Both the position numbers and the translations under genes were made by a program. Shown here in pieces: positions 1 to 14,561 of a DNA stretch of 64,000 nucleotides (its first letter is position 1; every line of letters begins with the position of its first letter). Source of the stretch: Daphnia carinata (lineage: Eukaryota; Arthropoda; Branchiopoda; Diplostraca; Daphniidae); contig NC_081333.1 in assembly GCF_022539665.2 (NCBI RefSeq), positions 8,802,971 to 8,866,970 of the forward strand, read 5' to 3'. The notes below the pieces were generated by a model. It was not told the origin of the DNA and searched no databases. It saw only the letters and a program-made list of their open reading frames with translations.

Positions 1-510
1 TTCGAAATGCAGGCACAGCAGCGAGATGGGCGACAGGTAAATGTCGACACGAATGAGTGCATTATAAACCACACAACGAATCGATACAATCGTTGCCTCA
101 AACCCCATCTATATTTTATTTTCTTCGATTTCAATCGGCTACGTTTCAACATTCGCCTTCAATTGTTATCAGCGGTCGATCGTTGGCTCTTGCGTTGGGC
201 TTCATCGTGACACCATTCCAACTGATTCTTTCCCTCTTTATCGATTCAACGCTTATTAAATCATAACTTTAAAAAAAATTTCAAAATTGAAAAAAAAATA
301 TATGTACAATTCTTTCTTGTTGTTATATCTGTGTGTTTTTTTAAAATATGTTTTTAGTGCGCCTGGCTTAAATGAAATGAATTTATGCATCCCGGTTGTA
401 GTGTGTGCACGGGCGGCAGCTCAACAGCAGCGCGCAATAGTCCGGCCGACCCCCCTGGGCGGGCTAACTTTCTCCTGGACTCGTTCACACAAACCAGACA
501 GTGCACGTAT

Positions 511-529
511 ACACACACACACACACACA
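511..529. repeat. (AC)n microsatellite
   Basis: About nine AC units in a row are read directly. Confidence 0.9.
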
Positions 530-593
530 GGTTTGATTCTTTTCTCTAGCGTAAACTTCCCATGAAAAAAAAAAAAAAGGAACCCATTGGATT

Positions 594-608
594 TGTGTGT
601 GTGTGTGT
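594..608. repeat. (GT)n microsatellite
   Basis: About seven GT units are read directly, 65 bases after the AC repeat and on the same strand. The two could therefore pair as an imperfect inverted repeat. Confidence 0.85.
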
Positions 609-2504
609 TTCATTTCATTCACTACCGAAAGTTTTTTTTTTTTATTTTATTTATTTTCCTTCTTCTTATATTTTTTTTTACCTGTCTCCATACAGAAGAA
701 AAAAAAAAGGGGAAGAGGTTTGAGAGCTTGGCCCTCTCGTTTTTCCAATTCATTTTCTCCTCGTTCTTCCCTCCATCGTCACACCTGCCCATTTCAAAGG
801 AATGGGCTGCGTTCACGCAAATGCTGCCTCATACGCAAATGTCTATAAACTCGGCCTTACATACCAACAAATGCCGTCTGTCCGTTCAAATTCTTGACGG
901 ATTTTTAAAGCTTACAAGACGCCCCATTATACCTTCCATCACGCTGAAATTCACGTACGACGGCTGATGTGCGAGGGCTTCACTGCGCGATAAAAACCGT
1001 TTTGTTGTAAACGTATATATAACTCATCTTATATGCACATTTAAAAAGTACACGTATATGACGTATTATGCATATTTGGTTTTCTTTTTTTATGGCAGAT
1101 TTTTTTTTCTTTCCTTTTCACTTCGCTTTCCATCAGCGACCAGAAAAAAAGTGTTAACCTCAAATCAGTCGTACAGAACTTATTGCGTCACGTAGGGAAA
1201 TGTAAGAAGCTACTACACTTCCCCTTTGCCAAGTATAGTTGAAACCTTTAATGCAACAACATCTTTTTTTTTTTTTATATATATACTATATAAATTAGCC
1301 TTACGGCTGTCTCCGTCTATCCGTAAAATGACTTCCGCCGCCCCCTTCTCTCGCTCCCTTATTTTTTTTTTCTTGAAGAATTTTTGTCCCTTTTTCTTGG
1401 AAGGAGAAAAAAAACAACAAAAAACAAAAAAAAAACAAAACAAATTATTTCCAAACGAATTCCAGTTCCCTTTTGAAGTTCTTACGCTGCTGGTTATAAC
1501 GTTCCTTTCTCGCGTAGAAGAGAAAGTGCTGCCCCTTCGCCTTTGCCTTCCCGTGTGTGTGTTGGTTTTTCTTTTGTTTCTACCCCTCACGGTTCTAAAT
1601 GCCTTTTCATTTTTGTTTTGTTTTCTTCTCACTGAAATTTTCGAATCATTTTTTGTGTGTGTGTGTGTTAAAAGAAGTACGAGACAGGCCCCATTGGTTC
1701 CTGGCTTGCGCTTCACGGTCGAAAATGAAAGGTGGTTAGTTTCCTGAAGTCAAGTAGGTTTTTTTTTTTTTAAGAAGAGCGTCATTGCACCCAGGTTAAC
1801 AGGGCCGCCATTCATTTAACCATTTTTTCTCAGTAAAAGAGAAAAATTCAAAGCATAAAAAAAAAAGAAGGACCGTCAAGTGTTTCCAAAGAAAAAGAAG
1901 GTACTACTTGTGGGAGATTGGAAAATGATGTTTTAATCGTGCGTGACCTCACGATACACGTCGGCGTGAACCCGCAACGTGCAACCGAAGCGAGAGGATC
2001 GTCACGCGCCGACAGAACCTCCTTCTCCCCATTTTCATTAGATCTTCATCTTCATTTATTCATTCGCCATTTTTTTTTTGGTGTCTACTACCCCCACCGT
2101 GTTCATTATCCCTTTCTTTTTTTTTTTGCATTAAGACTTGCCTCCCACATAGATGAAACGTATGGAAACAAGTCTTTGGGTACGTCCTCATCAATGGCGA
2201 ATTTTGTTGTTGTTACAACAGGGAAAAGAACAAAAACAAAAACGTTCAAATGTGTGTCAATGATCGTTTTCATCTTTTTGATCGCTTCGTACCCCAGTAC
2301 ATTCTTGCTGTTAGCAAAACGCGTGTATACCACCTCATCGATGTACTCCGTTTTTAACCTAGTTTTTTTTGTTTTTGTATTGGGAAAGGCAGGAGTTCTT
2401 TATGGTTGTAGCCGAACCTAAAAACGATGGTGATTCATTTCTTCGTATAGTTTTTCAAAGTGAAAACGCCAGCGATTTTGATCAGCATGCACGGAACAAG
2501 TCTG

Positions 2505-2523
2505 CGTGTGTGTGTGTGTGTGT
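2505..2523. repeat. (GT)n microsatellite
   Basis: About nine GT units are read directly. Confidence 0.85.
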
Positions 2524-5500
2524 CCCCATGTGTACATCGCCAAACACATTGACCATATCCCTCCATCCGGCCCTCCCATCCAGCGCTCCATTTCGGTTAC
2601 GCTTTGGTAAACGCAGTAACATATCGGACCACCACGGAAGAAAAGATCTGGCGTGCAGCACCGCAACCAGAAGCCCCCGCACCTGTTCTGTCCGAGAAGA
2701 AATGTTTCCCAACTGTTGTACGTACGCGTACCTCCTTTCCATATAATTCAAGTATGGGCGTTATGACGTAACGGACATATCCTCCTACGTTGCGTAGACT
2801 GTCTCTTGCATGTAAAAGATCATCACAAAAAAAAAAAAAAAAGAAAAAGCTTGTGTATGTGTGTGTTGACGTGAGGACATAACTCACGGTAGGCAGCTCT
2901 TTGACGAGGAGATCGGGAGCAGATTATGTGTACTCCCATTTTGCATGTTTTAATTTCTTTTTCCGTTTATTGCAATCCTTTTGGAGTGTTTCTATTGCAT
3001 TTCTCCTCTCCGTTTTTGTTTCACTGTAGCCTTTTTACCGACTCATCCGCAAGGCCCGTTTTCCATGCGCACACGATCGCCATTTCGTGTGCACGCACGT
3101 CATCATTTTCGTTAACGGAATGTTTTGTTTTCCACTCAAAAGTCAAGATGGAAACTAAAGGAGAACAAAACTAAATAGAAAGCAGCGGCTTGTTTTGTTC
3201 TATTAAACGCCGCCAATTTGTTACCAACATCATTTTTGTGTTTCTTAAAGCCGTCGTCAACTTATCGTTACTCAACTGCCGTGGCCCAAATGACGACTTG
3301 TTTTTGTTTTTTTTTCGCTACCTTATTGCTGCAGACTCGATTGAATTTCTTAACGACGTTCTTACTCGATGTTTCTTTTTTAACAGTTTAATTAACGATA
3401 TCCAGTAAGGGTTTCTCGACGTATGCACTTCTCTCGATTTATTTGACTTGATGCAGTACTGATATTTTAGGTATATAATAAAACAGCGAATGTTGTATGA
3501 AACCCAGCATCCTGTGGTCATCGTTTTCAGTTAGTTAGTTTGGCTAATGGTTTCCTTTTCCTTAACGTGCAACGTGTAGAAGCTGTTTTACAACTTGGGT
3601 TCTTTAACTTATTTTCTCATTCTCTTTTCACCGACAGAAAATCTCGTTTCTTTACTTTGAGTTTTTTTTTTTTTTTTTGGTTTTTTTTTTTTTTTGGTTT
3701 TCATTCTTTCCTTACCAGCAGCTGATTTCTATGTTGTACGCTCTCACAGTCCTGGAATCTTTCTAGAGAAACGAGATTCATGTGGATATATACTCTCTTT
3801 TCGATTAAAAAGTCGTACGTTATTGTATTATATGTAGAGGTAGAACACTGCAGATTGCATCGCAAAGTGTTGGCCGAAAAAGCCTTTCTTTTTTGCGCAT
3901 TCGAACGAAACGAACAACTCGGAAGGCATACAGCGTCGTCAACCGTGAACATACAAAAAACAAGAACAGATTTTGAAAACGTATTCATCTTGAAAACGCA
4001 ATTGCATTTTTTAAAGCTTGATTCCTCATTTTATTCCTGCTCCACTACAAAAATCTACCGAGCGTGCATCGGGTACAGAATTGTGTAACATCATAAGCCG
4101 CTGTTACTTTCGTCTGGAAGAAAGTTTGAGGTGCTGAAATGAGCCCATGCTGTTCAAACATCCTGACAGCTGTCACCAGAAAAAAAAAAAAAACGTCATG
4201 CAAATGGATGGTAGTCTGGACACGAAAGAAAAAGAAGCTCGTGCATAACATGAAGGGGACTAGACGTCGTGTATAGGCACAAGTACATCAATAACATGTT
4301 ACGTGAAGCATTACATCCACATCCGGGCGTAACATCCTTTCTCCTTGCCCAAGTTTTTCAAAGACGCACCCGTTAATTTGTGCATATGGCAGAGCGGTTG
4401 ATCTTATACGGCCAGACCGGTTACACTGGTTCTATTGCTGCAAAAATCTAACCTAGAAAATAGACAGTAGTTGCGAATGTGAAGATTAAAACAGGGAGAG
4501 AGAAACAAAACTGGTCTCATTTATTGGTCAAGGGAATCAGGTCACGTCCTTAAACATGAAAAACAAAGTCAATAAAGAAATGTGTAGCGCCTTCTAGCAC
4601 GGGAAGCAAAGCTTGGCCACATCCATTCCGTGTGTGCATATCTACACATGACGTTGTCAATCGTACGCTCTCGGCTAAAGCGTTTCAGATGGCATGGAAT
4701 TCGGCGAATTTCGCATGCCAACTGGATCCCAAATGACGACTGGTTCTTCTTCTCCATTTGGTTGCTGCTATTTTTTGCCCCACGAGTCCCGCGTGTCGAT
4801 AGAAATCTCATAGTTTATTTATTTTCTCTTCTTTTTCGTAAAACTCATTATTTGCTTCGTTGGCCAACGTGTAACAATTCCCAGAGTTTTTCGTCTTTCT
4901 CGCACTGGCAATACTCGGAAGATGAGAAAGAAAGTTGAAGTTTAGTTTGTTGAAAAACTTATTTCTCGGCCCAGCGCATTTTTAAAAACTGGACACGATA
5001 AACGAAGAAGAAAAAACGTTTAAAAAAAAAATATATTTATATATCCATCGATGATTCTTCTGTAAAGAAAAACATCAACAACGTGAACCAGAAGAACGAA
5101 GAAGAAGAACAAGAACATAAATCTATAAACTACCGACAGTCTGTCACGGCCCGGTTCTGATTAAGATCTTACCTGTTGTTGTTGCAGTTGTTTTGCCGTC
5201 GTGATTCCTGTTTCTTTTTACCTCCTTCAACCTTATTGACTCTTCGTCCTCTTTTTGAATGTTTCCCTCTCTCTCTCTCTCTCGATGGCTGCGCGTGTCA
5301 ATTTTGTACGCCTTCCTTCGGCGATGGATGGCCGAACGAGTTGAAAGTTGTTGGGTACGTTTCGTTTCCCCCCGCTATTTTTTTAAGTACGCATTGAATT
5401 CTTCCGTATTTGAGCGTGATTTATTTCTCATCAGCCTTTAAGCCCGGTGGTACGTAATCGTCTTTTATTTCTTCCCTTCTTTCCATCTGTCCGTGCCAAT

Positions 5501-6901
5501 ACGTCGCACGCAGCGAGCCGGTGAGTCTTTTCACCGCTTTAAAAGATTTACGAACCATCGTTCAATGGTGGGCCGTCCAAGAGGAAAAAAAAAAAAAAAA
5601 AAAGACGAATCAATTTGCAAATTGGGAAAAGAAGAGAAACGACATGTGCAGTTTTAAAAACTAATTAAGTAACCATTAAAAAAAAAAAAAAAAAACCAAA
5701 AAGATTAGATGACTATAAGATATTGCGCGCATACGCACATTGTTTCTATGTGTTTTATTTTGCATGTGATTTTTACGGTTATGTAATATCATAAAAAATA
5801 CACGCGGAAATTTTGATGAGTTTGACTTAGTCTCGCCTAGACATTTTGCGCGTATGGAAATTGGCAATAAAAAAAAAGCTCGTGAGTCTTCTCGTCCGCC
5901 CAGTTGAATTCACTTTTTGATTGACTGCCATCACAACGTCATGATTATGTCCTACTTTTTTTTTTTTTTACATTGTATTTCGTTTTTTTTTTTTTTTTCC
6001 ATACAGCACCTAAAACTCATTTTCCAAAATGGTTGGCTGTTATTTTTCTTTCGGGTTTAGGTTAGCCGGTCGGCCTCATTATGCAAAGGAAATGGGTATA
6101 TACGACGATTGCCACTTTGGTTCTACACACATTTATCGCTGTGTGTGTGATGTGTCGCTATATTTACTAAAATCCAAACCGGAACTATCCTTTTCTCTGC
6201 CGGAAGGTGGATGAGAGAACTGGCACAGCAAGTGAAAATAAGGAAACGAGCTACGCATAGATTTCGTTGGCTTAGCCCAAAGTTGATGAGCATTTTTTTT
6301 TTTTTTTCTTTTCCTTAAGTACAATCTTTATGGGTTTTGACGCTTCTTCTTTTCGCTTTTCCCTTTTATTTTATTTGTTTTTATTATTTTCTCTTTCTCC
6401 ATATCCTGCTCACCTATATGCTATAGCAAACGGCTATTCAGTACGGTTGATATGTATAGCGGCGGCGTGCGTGATAAGCGGCCAAGCCGGCCATAAACGG
6501 GCAAAGATGTTTCGACCAACGGTGGCTCATGCAAAAATCGCCAAAAGACCTTTTACCGGTCGGGTTTTGCGAGCACCGATTTCTAATCGAGAAATACGGT
6601 CGGCTGTTTTTTAATACGCTAGCAAACAAAAAGACGTACGTTTAACTCTATCCTCTTCAATTTTGGAACGTCTTTTCAGTCAGCTCACTTTTGGGGTTCC
6701 TGCTGGAACTGAAAACAATCTCGAAACGCATCTATAGCAATTCAATCGTAAATGGAAAAATGCATACGCCAGCTATACGTGATGCTTTCCTACGTAGCAA
6801 CAACACTGTGAAAGGATTCATTGTGGAAGTCATTATGTCCAGTAGCGTTTGATCATTTCTCTTCCATCTCCATCATTTTGATGGTTGATGAGCCTTTTCT
6901 T

Positions 6902-6905
<4 letters not shown>

Positions 6906-6945
<40 letters not shown>
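6906..6945. repeat. (CT)n microsatellite, about 20 units
   Basis: An almost perfect CT run of about 40 nt, the longest dinucleotide repeat in the window. Its frames give poly-Leu/Ser on plus and poly-Arg/Glu on minus, so the open frames across it are artefacts. Confidence 0.95.
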
Positions 6946-6947
<2 letters not shown>

Positions 6948-9900
6948 AAATTCTTACTCCAGGCACATGCATCTTTTTCACGTGAGTCGGATGATGCTGT
7001 CCTGGATTTTACTAGCGTTATCCTTTTTCTTGCTATTATTCTCTTCGTCTTCTTACGTCTGTCCGTTTCTTTGACCCTCTCAACTCCAAGTTTTTTTTGT
7101 TTTTTTTTCTTTCCTACTTGGATAGCGGCCAGCAGAATGCAAAGCAAAACAAGAAGAGGAAAATGTCGTAGACATAAAAATACAAGTCGACCCGTTGGCA
7201 GCATTTAATATCCTACTAGGAGATACCCCTCTATAGCTATTTGGCACCTGTTCGTCGTCTATACCGGAGCCAATGTTTCACGCCGTTCCAGGGATAAACT
7301 GATCATAGAAATTTAACCTTTCCTCCAAGAAACCATGATTGCGGCGTGGTTTTTTTTTTTAAGCTTATTATTTTTATTGCCATTATTTCGTGGTTAGTAT
7401 CGAATGGGCTACGAAATTGAATTGACTCTTTTCAAAATGGTGTCGTCCTTTTATATTAGATCATCTAATTAAAATTGCTTGTTGTGTTATTTTTGGGCGG
7501 AAACAAAAATTCAACTTGGATCACGAGTCATACATATATATATTTTTAAAGGGTTGAAAAGGAGTATGGTGAGACAAGAGGAGGGGGGGGATATGAGGCG
7601 TTTCCGGGCCAGGTGTCAAAACTCAAGACCTTGCCGACAAGCCAAAAAGAAAAGAACTCCTCCGGGAGGAACCGAACTCTTGACCTGGTGACTCGGATGG
7701 CACGGTGTTTTGGTTACTTTCTCCTACCCATCTTCACGTCGAGCTTAGAATAGAAAAAAAAAAAAATGGGATTTTAGGCAATGGAAGACTTGATAACCGG
7801 CTGAATGTTGCAATAGAGAGAACGTTCAAACACGCTCATTTGCGTATCACACGGCCAAACTGTGCCCAACTTTGCACAAGCGCTGCCTGTTCATTATTAA
7901 ATTATTATTTTTTTTTTTAGCTTGGAATACGGTAACTTTGCTCATCATCATCTTTGTCTATTCGTTTGCTTACCGATAATCAGTGGGCGTAGTCGTGAAA
8001 ATCACAGCCTCGTTGATTCAGAGGGCTCTAATCATCGGTGCGAAATAAAACGCTAAAGGTTGGAGAGCCACAATGACTTTCCAAATCGAACATTTATAGC
8101 CTCTCTTTCATCTACAAATAGAAAAGGGAAAAAAATATATGTATTCTGATTAGACCGGGCAGGACGAAAATCACGATTCATCGCACTTTAGTTTTCCTTT
8201 TTTTTTTTTTTAGAGCTCTGTAAATATAATCATGCCGATCACACCACCGCCGATGACGTCGTCTCGATCAAAATTTGTTTTTTTCTTCTAGCAGCGAGGG
8301 CGTCGTCACGCGGTTGCCTCGCCTACGTATGGCTAAAAATTCCATCAGAGCAGAAGAAAAGAAAGAAGACTGTGCCAACGATCGAGGAGAAAACAAATAG
8401 CTTTTCTTCCAACATAACACGAGCACATTTGTGTTTCTCCCGTTAAAGTGAAAGTTCTTCAGCGTCTAATCGCTAATTGTTGGCGCGTGAGTTAATTCAA
8501 ACGAACAGAAGGCTCTCCAAAGAAAATCAACATCAATCGGGGTCTTCGGTTGAGAGCAAAAAAAAAAAAAAAGGAAAAAAGGAAAATCACACGGCCCAAT
8601 GGTGCAGGCTGTAATCGCCCTATATAACGATCACGTCACGTTGAATTGTACCGCTGCCACCGACAGAGAAAGGCAAACAGTTCAAGCCGATAGCCTGCAG
8701 CTCCACATTCTTAGTCTATTTATATCGAAATGCAACCCGACTTAAAAAAAAAAAAAAAAAAAAACCAAACCCAAACACGAAAGTACAAACGAAATAAAGC
8801 TGGCGGCATATCGTTTTGAACTGGATATGGAATCGGGTGGCCTTATACGAAAAGCATTAAGTTGATGTTCATTCGACGAGAGCAACACGTCGAACGCGAA
8901 ACAGAAATAAAAGAGAAGAAAACGGTGCAGTTTTCTCTTTGCGAAGCAAATCGCATTGTTACACGTCAGTTGAGCTTGAATTGGTTGTCCAAGTTTGGAA
9001 ACCGGTAGTTGGTTTTCTCTCGTCTATGGCGTTGTCGCTCGTGTGGACGGTTGCACGCAAAAGGATAAGACAGTTCTATGTTTGGGGCAAGTCGCGGCCG
9101 GTGCCATTGCAAATGCCGCCTGATAATTGGTTAGCGCTTTGAGCATTGTTGTTGTGTGGCTCCGGCTTCCGCCCTTTTTTTTTTTTTTTTTCTTATTTCA
9201 TACGGAATAGACTTTTGGAATAGAAAACGCTTTTCCCATAACCTCCTTCCTTCTTTTCGTTGCTCTTCTTTCTCTCGTCTTTTTTTTAATTTTTTTTTTT
9301 GCCTTTTCTATTTTCAGTCTATTTCTTTTTTTTTTCTCAAGTGGTTCCATGTGAAAATAAAATAGAGACTCGTCTTGTGCAGTCCCTTTTTTTTTCATAA
9401 TTCCGCGCGTCCTCCAGCGTTGACGCACCTGCAATTTAAAAAATTCCTCCCACCCGTGAGCCACGTCTTTGATAAATAGCTTGGCATTTTTTTTTTTTTT
9501 GGTTTTTTTTGTTTGGTCTTCCTTCTTCTATTTCAGTTGCTAACAGCAAATGTGCATATTCTCGAGACATAATGAATATATAAATAACAAAGAAGACAAA
9601 AAAAACAAAACATTGCTAGTTGCACGCACTGCTGTGTACACGTCACAATCAGCTAATAAGGGGGGAGTAGCCTTGCTGGATCTTTTTTAGATAGCAATGT
9701 ACATCCATGTACATCGTATGATGATATAGAAGGAAATTATTGAGAAGGCGTGTGTGTGTGCGTTTACCAACATGCGTGATGATAAGTTTAAAAAAAAAAA
9801 AATGCAGCCACGGGATGACAAGGAAAACAATCACGTTGATAGATATCAGCTTCTTAACTTGAAAGTTTGGAATACAATCAAATTGCTGTTTAGTTATTAA

Positions 9901-11641
9901 AAAAGAAAAAAAAAAAAAAAGAGGGAAAATTTCCACACGTTTCTTTTCCCTTCCATTCATTCATGTCCTTCCTGTTTGCCCGTATGTACACTCTCTCCGG
10001 ATTGCGAGGCTCGCCCATTGATTTCATCGTTGTCGTACTGGATATCATTCATGGTGGTCGTACAGTAGTTCGCTCGATATGGCAGCAGAAAGAAAGCGCA
10101 AAAAAAAAAAAAACTGAAAGAAAAGTTCTTTTCCTCTCGGTAAAGACATTTTTCATTCACCCGTTTCGGACGTCCAAAATAAAAACAGACAACTGTCCAC
10201 TTTTGTCGTACATTTTCATGTTTTTTTGTTTTTTTACAGAAGCAGGTCTTCTTGTAATGCACTAGCCCGCGTTGTGTCTGAGTCAAGAGGAATGCTTTCT
10301 TCCACGAAAATGATGTTCCAGTCTACTACTACGATAATAGCTCCTAGTTTTGGAGGAGTACAATGTGTGTGTGTGTGTAAAAAACGCCGGTATAACTTTC
10401 TCTTTCCCTTTCGTATTGTTGTCGCTGAGGCCGTGGATAAAAAAGAACAGACATTTTCTAGACGACAATCTTTTCTCCCTCATTTTCAAAATCCCACCAG
10501 TAAAAAGAGTTCGTTATTTCGTCTCGATCTTTTTGGTCGCTGCAAAAAACTCGTGTATTAAGTGTGAGCATGAACAATGAATCCCGAATGCAACTTGACA
10601 TTTGTCCAAACAAATTCTTCACCGTGTCTTTTTGCATTGGCTGGTGAAAATGGTTTGAACCTTCTCAGTGGCAATCTGTCAGCACTACATAGAAATTGAA
10701 CGTCTCAAGATAAAAAGAAAAATGGGCGAAACACGGTGAGAAAAAATGGATTTTCAAAAAGGGTACAGCAGTCCTCGAGAGTCTGAAGAGAATTGTGACC
10801 AATGGAGAAACAAACTGACGGATTTTCTGATGACTCACGGCGTGCAGTGGAAGAATGCGGTTCCATTCAACTTCTTTCCTTTCTGTTCCTTATACACTCT
10901 CGAATGTCTTTACACTGGCGTCTCTCTTTCTCTATATACGTACACACACACACATCTCCTTGTGACTGGATGTTTTGCCGACATGAACCAAAGTTGTCAG
11001 ACTAGCGTCTTGCATAATAACATTTCGATTATTTATTGTTATCCGATGCGAAAGAGCTGCGCGATATCCCTTAAACAAAAAAAAAAAAAACAGAAATTAA
11101 ATTTCAAAATCCAAACACGGATACTAAAAACTTTCTCGCCCGTCTAAACTGGTGGTCTCCTTGTTTTCCAGTCGCCACAAAGTCAGCAGACAGAAGCTCT
11201 TTTTTTTTTTCTCGATTTTTACCAAATGCCCGACCATTGTGGTAAAAATCAACAGACACAGAGAAAGGAAAGTAATCACAATATCGTAGCAATAAAAAGA
11301 TGAAAAGAGAACGGATAGTCTCGTTCGTCCACGGGCTTCCGCTGTGTTTTTTTTTTTTCCAAACGACTTGAGTATACATTTGTATCTAGATTCGGGCCAT
11401 TGATTCGTTACGATACAATATAGGATGTGCGTTACGGAACGCTTGTTTTTTTTTTTTTCCCAGCAGGTCGTGCTTCTTCGTTCCTCTTTGGTAATGGCGC
11501 TCCATGGTCGTGCCATTGTAGACTATAGAGCACCACGATAGAAGAAAAAGCCCAAGGTGAACGATCGTTAAACACACCGGGTTGTCGCGTCGCCATTAAA
11601 TCGTTACACATTTATTTATCCATTTTTAATATCTGCGTCGT

Positions 11642-11642
<1 letters not shown>

Positions 11643-11675
<33 letters not shown>
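11643..11675. repeat. T33 homopolymer
   Basis: An uninterrupted run of about 33 T, the longest homopolymer in the window. It could be the tail of an old retroposed sequence on the minus strand, but no element body is recognisable next to it. Confidence 0.9.
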
Positions 11676-11676
<1 letters not shown>

Positions 11677-12624
11677 AACTTGTAGAAAAATAAAGGAAGG
11701 CATGCTCAGGGCGATGTTGAATCGGGAAGGGAAAGCTCGAGTTGCACGTAATTTTATTGATCTTCTCGATGGGACTCCGATCGTGTTCTCGAAGGATGCA
11801 TCGAGGATGTATACATTAAACAAAAACAAACAAACAACAAGAATTGGACGCCAAACTCCGTCGATGTGTCACGTAGCAAAATGCAATTGAAGAGAAATTG
11901 ATTGAATGGGAAAAAACACAACAGATGAAAAAAAAAAAAACGGGATGAGGGAGAAACGAGGGAAAATTTGTTTACTTTCAATTTGAAAGGGAAGTAAACA
12001 TGGCTACGTTTAAAAATTCCGGAATTATTTTCCTTGTCTCCTGGAAAAATGAAAAACTCCCGATGCGTGAGACCTGTCGATGTTGAGAAAAGGCACAACG
12101 AAGGACGTCTAGAGAAAAAAAAAAAAAAGAGCCGGAGGAGCAACCGATCTTCGAAACCGCTTTCTAACATCAAAAAACAAAAGAGCAGTTTTTAGGTACT
12201 CGATGAATATTGAAATATACAACTCTGACATGAAAGTTTTTTTTTTTTCTTTCTTCTTTATAGTTTAATCTATTTTCGTTGTTTCTCCTTTATTGGTGTT
12301 AGACCCTTTGCTCGTGTTCATTTTCCAGTCGAACGATAAGCACCTGAACAAGGAGCTAACTCACCGATATTCACCATACCGAGAAAAATAAAAATCATTT
12401 TTCTTAAGGTGGACTGAAAAACGTGTTGGGGAAAGGTTCTAACCTCTTTTATTCGATGTCTATTTTCCCCTATTTCTACGAAAAATAAAATAAAGCTTTC
12501 GTGAAAGGATTGAAAATTAAAGTGTCTGCATTTCTTTACCCAGTTTTCGTGGGTTTCCCGATCTAAGGAGACCGGAAGTCTAAATGCAAAGAATTTTTGG
12601 AAATAAGAAAAAAAAAGGCACCAC

Positions 12625-12644
12625 TCCCCCCCCCCCCCCCCCCC
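12625..12644. repeat. C20 homopolymer
   Basis: About 20 consecutive C. G/C runs of this length are rare in this otherwise A/T-run-rich region. G20 on the minus strand could form quadruplex-like structures. Confidence 0.9.
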
Positions 12645-14152
12645 ATCGGTGTTTCAGGTCAGTTAAGTTGGTGCTGGTCAAATGGTCCATTATCAAAAGT
12701 CCTGGTGACACACTCTCCCATCTCCATCGAGCCTCATATCCTTGTTCCTTTTACCATCGTTCGTGAGGGCTTCCGTAACCTGTGCCAGCCGTTCGTATGT
12801 GGACGTTCAAAGATTTCGTTGACCCCAACATGCCGGTAGTTGACCAGGAGATGAATGAAGACGAAATAGAAACGACTGATCGAAAAAAAAAAAATAGTGA
12901 AATCCGATGTCTACCGCGTCGTCCATGTTGTTGGTTATCTGGTTAGCGTCGGTATAGGCGACGTCGTCACAAACCAGTTTGTTACCAAATGAAGAAGCCG
13001 TTTGTCAATTAGCGAAATTCAAATTCAGCTTTCTATTTATTTTACAATGTATTTTTTTTTTCTTCTTACTTTTAGTTTTCTCTGCAACTTCTTTTTTTTT
13101 TTGCTAACGTGATTGGGCCTTCAACTGGGTCTTGGTAGGTCAAGTTATACAAGAGGACAATCAGTACGTGAGATTTTCACCGACAATTATCGTTGCAGTT
13201 ACGCACGTATAGGAATTACATCGACTCTCACCTGCCATCTACGCTTGTTATTTAGTCTCTTTCTCCTTGTCAAGTTCTTATCCTTCGTACATGATTTTCT
13301 CTGTCCCCTTTCTCCCTCAACGTTGGCGATGGTTCCGGTCGATAGGATCGAAAAGCGAAGAGAAAAAAAAAAAAAAGGAAATGCGGAAACTCCATCATCT
13401 TGTTGGCTATCGTGGGCGGTGAGTTAGGAGATTTCCAGCTGTGCGAAATGGCTACGCTTGCAGCCGGAATGCTTTTGCTTTCCAGGTAAATCACGAAAAA
13501 TGAAAGAGAAAACAACGACGAGACACACACACACTTGCAACACGTGATTAACCGAGCGTCAGAACTGAGGAAGAATCGATGCGGCTTTCTCTTTAGGATC
13601 ATTTTGGTTCATATTTATTGAAGGACACACGATGATCCATTCACGTTATTTTTTTTTTACAAGGATTAGGAAGGGGGTTAATACAAACGTCCCTCTCGGC
13701 TTGAATGTTTACCCTCTTTTTCAACTCTCCAAAAAAAAAAAAATAAAAGGGTGGCTGTTGGATGAGATAGATCGTTCGGCAAGATAAACAGATGGATGAA
13801 TGCAAGAAAACGGGACAACGAGGCACGTCGAATGACAATTATTTGTTTATCGATGTGTGGTCTCCCCAAATTCGGCTGTTTAAAAGGCAAGAAGGAACAG
13901 TTGTATAAGAACAAAAAAAAAAAAGCAAGACGGAATGACGGAGGGGAAATGAAAAAATTAAAAAAAAACGGGTACGACTTTCTCCCGAACGCGGCGGTGG
14001 TAGTTGTTTAGACGGTACCGTATCGGATGCAGGAGAAAATTCAATTTTGAACGGCATAGTCATAAGAGAAGAGCGAGACAAGGACAGAAAGAAGGAAACA
14101 CATTTTCCCCCATATATGTGACGAACATACAAAACTAAGAAAACTAAAGAAA

Positions 14153-14176
14153 AAAAAATAAAATAAAATAAAATAA
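14153..14176. repeat. (AAAAT)n short tandem repeat
   Basis: About four AAAAT units are read directly. The complementary array lies about 400 nt downstream. Confidence 0.8.
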
Positions 14177-14561
14177 ACGAACGGCTTGAACCCTGCACCG
14201 TGGGAGGTGACACGGCACACTCTCGTGTGCCTTTCTCTTCATTTCCCTGTCAAGAGACGGGAAAATGTTCCACCACTTCCTTCTCGTGTACGGCACCGTT
14301 CTTTCTTCTGCCTTTGCGTGTCTTCTCTAATGAATCAATCCTTTTGCTTTTCTCTTCTCCCGTCCTCCTATTGAAGGAATAGAAAACGATATAATAAATA
14401 GTTACACACACGTACACACAACGAGGGAGAAGAAGAAACAAGAATTTCATGTCCCCAATTCATTTCCTCAGTGTGGCTTGTCTCGTTGTCACTCGATGGA
14501 TAGACGTTAAAAAGAATTGCCTTTTTTTTTTGCATTGCATTGCGTGGGCACGACCTGTTTT

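Larger units (their letters stand above)
1..12000. other. gene-poor, homopolymer-rich DNA (part 1)
   Basis: I see no supported gene here. The stretch is full of A or T runs of 10-20 nt and dinucleotide repeats (CA near 511, GT near 594 and 2505, CT near 6906, T33 near 11,643). The open frames present are short and rich in phenylalanine or lysine from the homopolymers, with no recognisable domain. A 22-codon frame at 4386 with a GxTGxTG motif is discussed as a finding. The region could be intergenic or lie within a large intron of a gene whose exons are outside the window. Confidence 0.6.

Noticed and set aside
1213-1747. Overlapping long open frames of about 170 codons on both strands
   Set aside because: Both are dominated by Phe/Leu or Lys/Arg from A/T runs and simple repeats, with no domain or splice structure. 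Low-complexity artefact.
6833-7208. Open frames on both strands over the CT repeat
   Set aside because: They are open only because the dinucleotide repeat has no stops; residues are poly Ser-Leu or Arg-Glu.
7600-7720. tRNA-like or SINE-like sequence on the minus strand (AGTTCGGTTCC resembles a B-box)
   Set aside because: No A-box at a suitable distance and no cloverleaf could be drawn.
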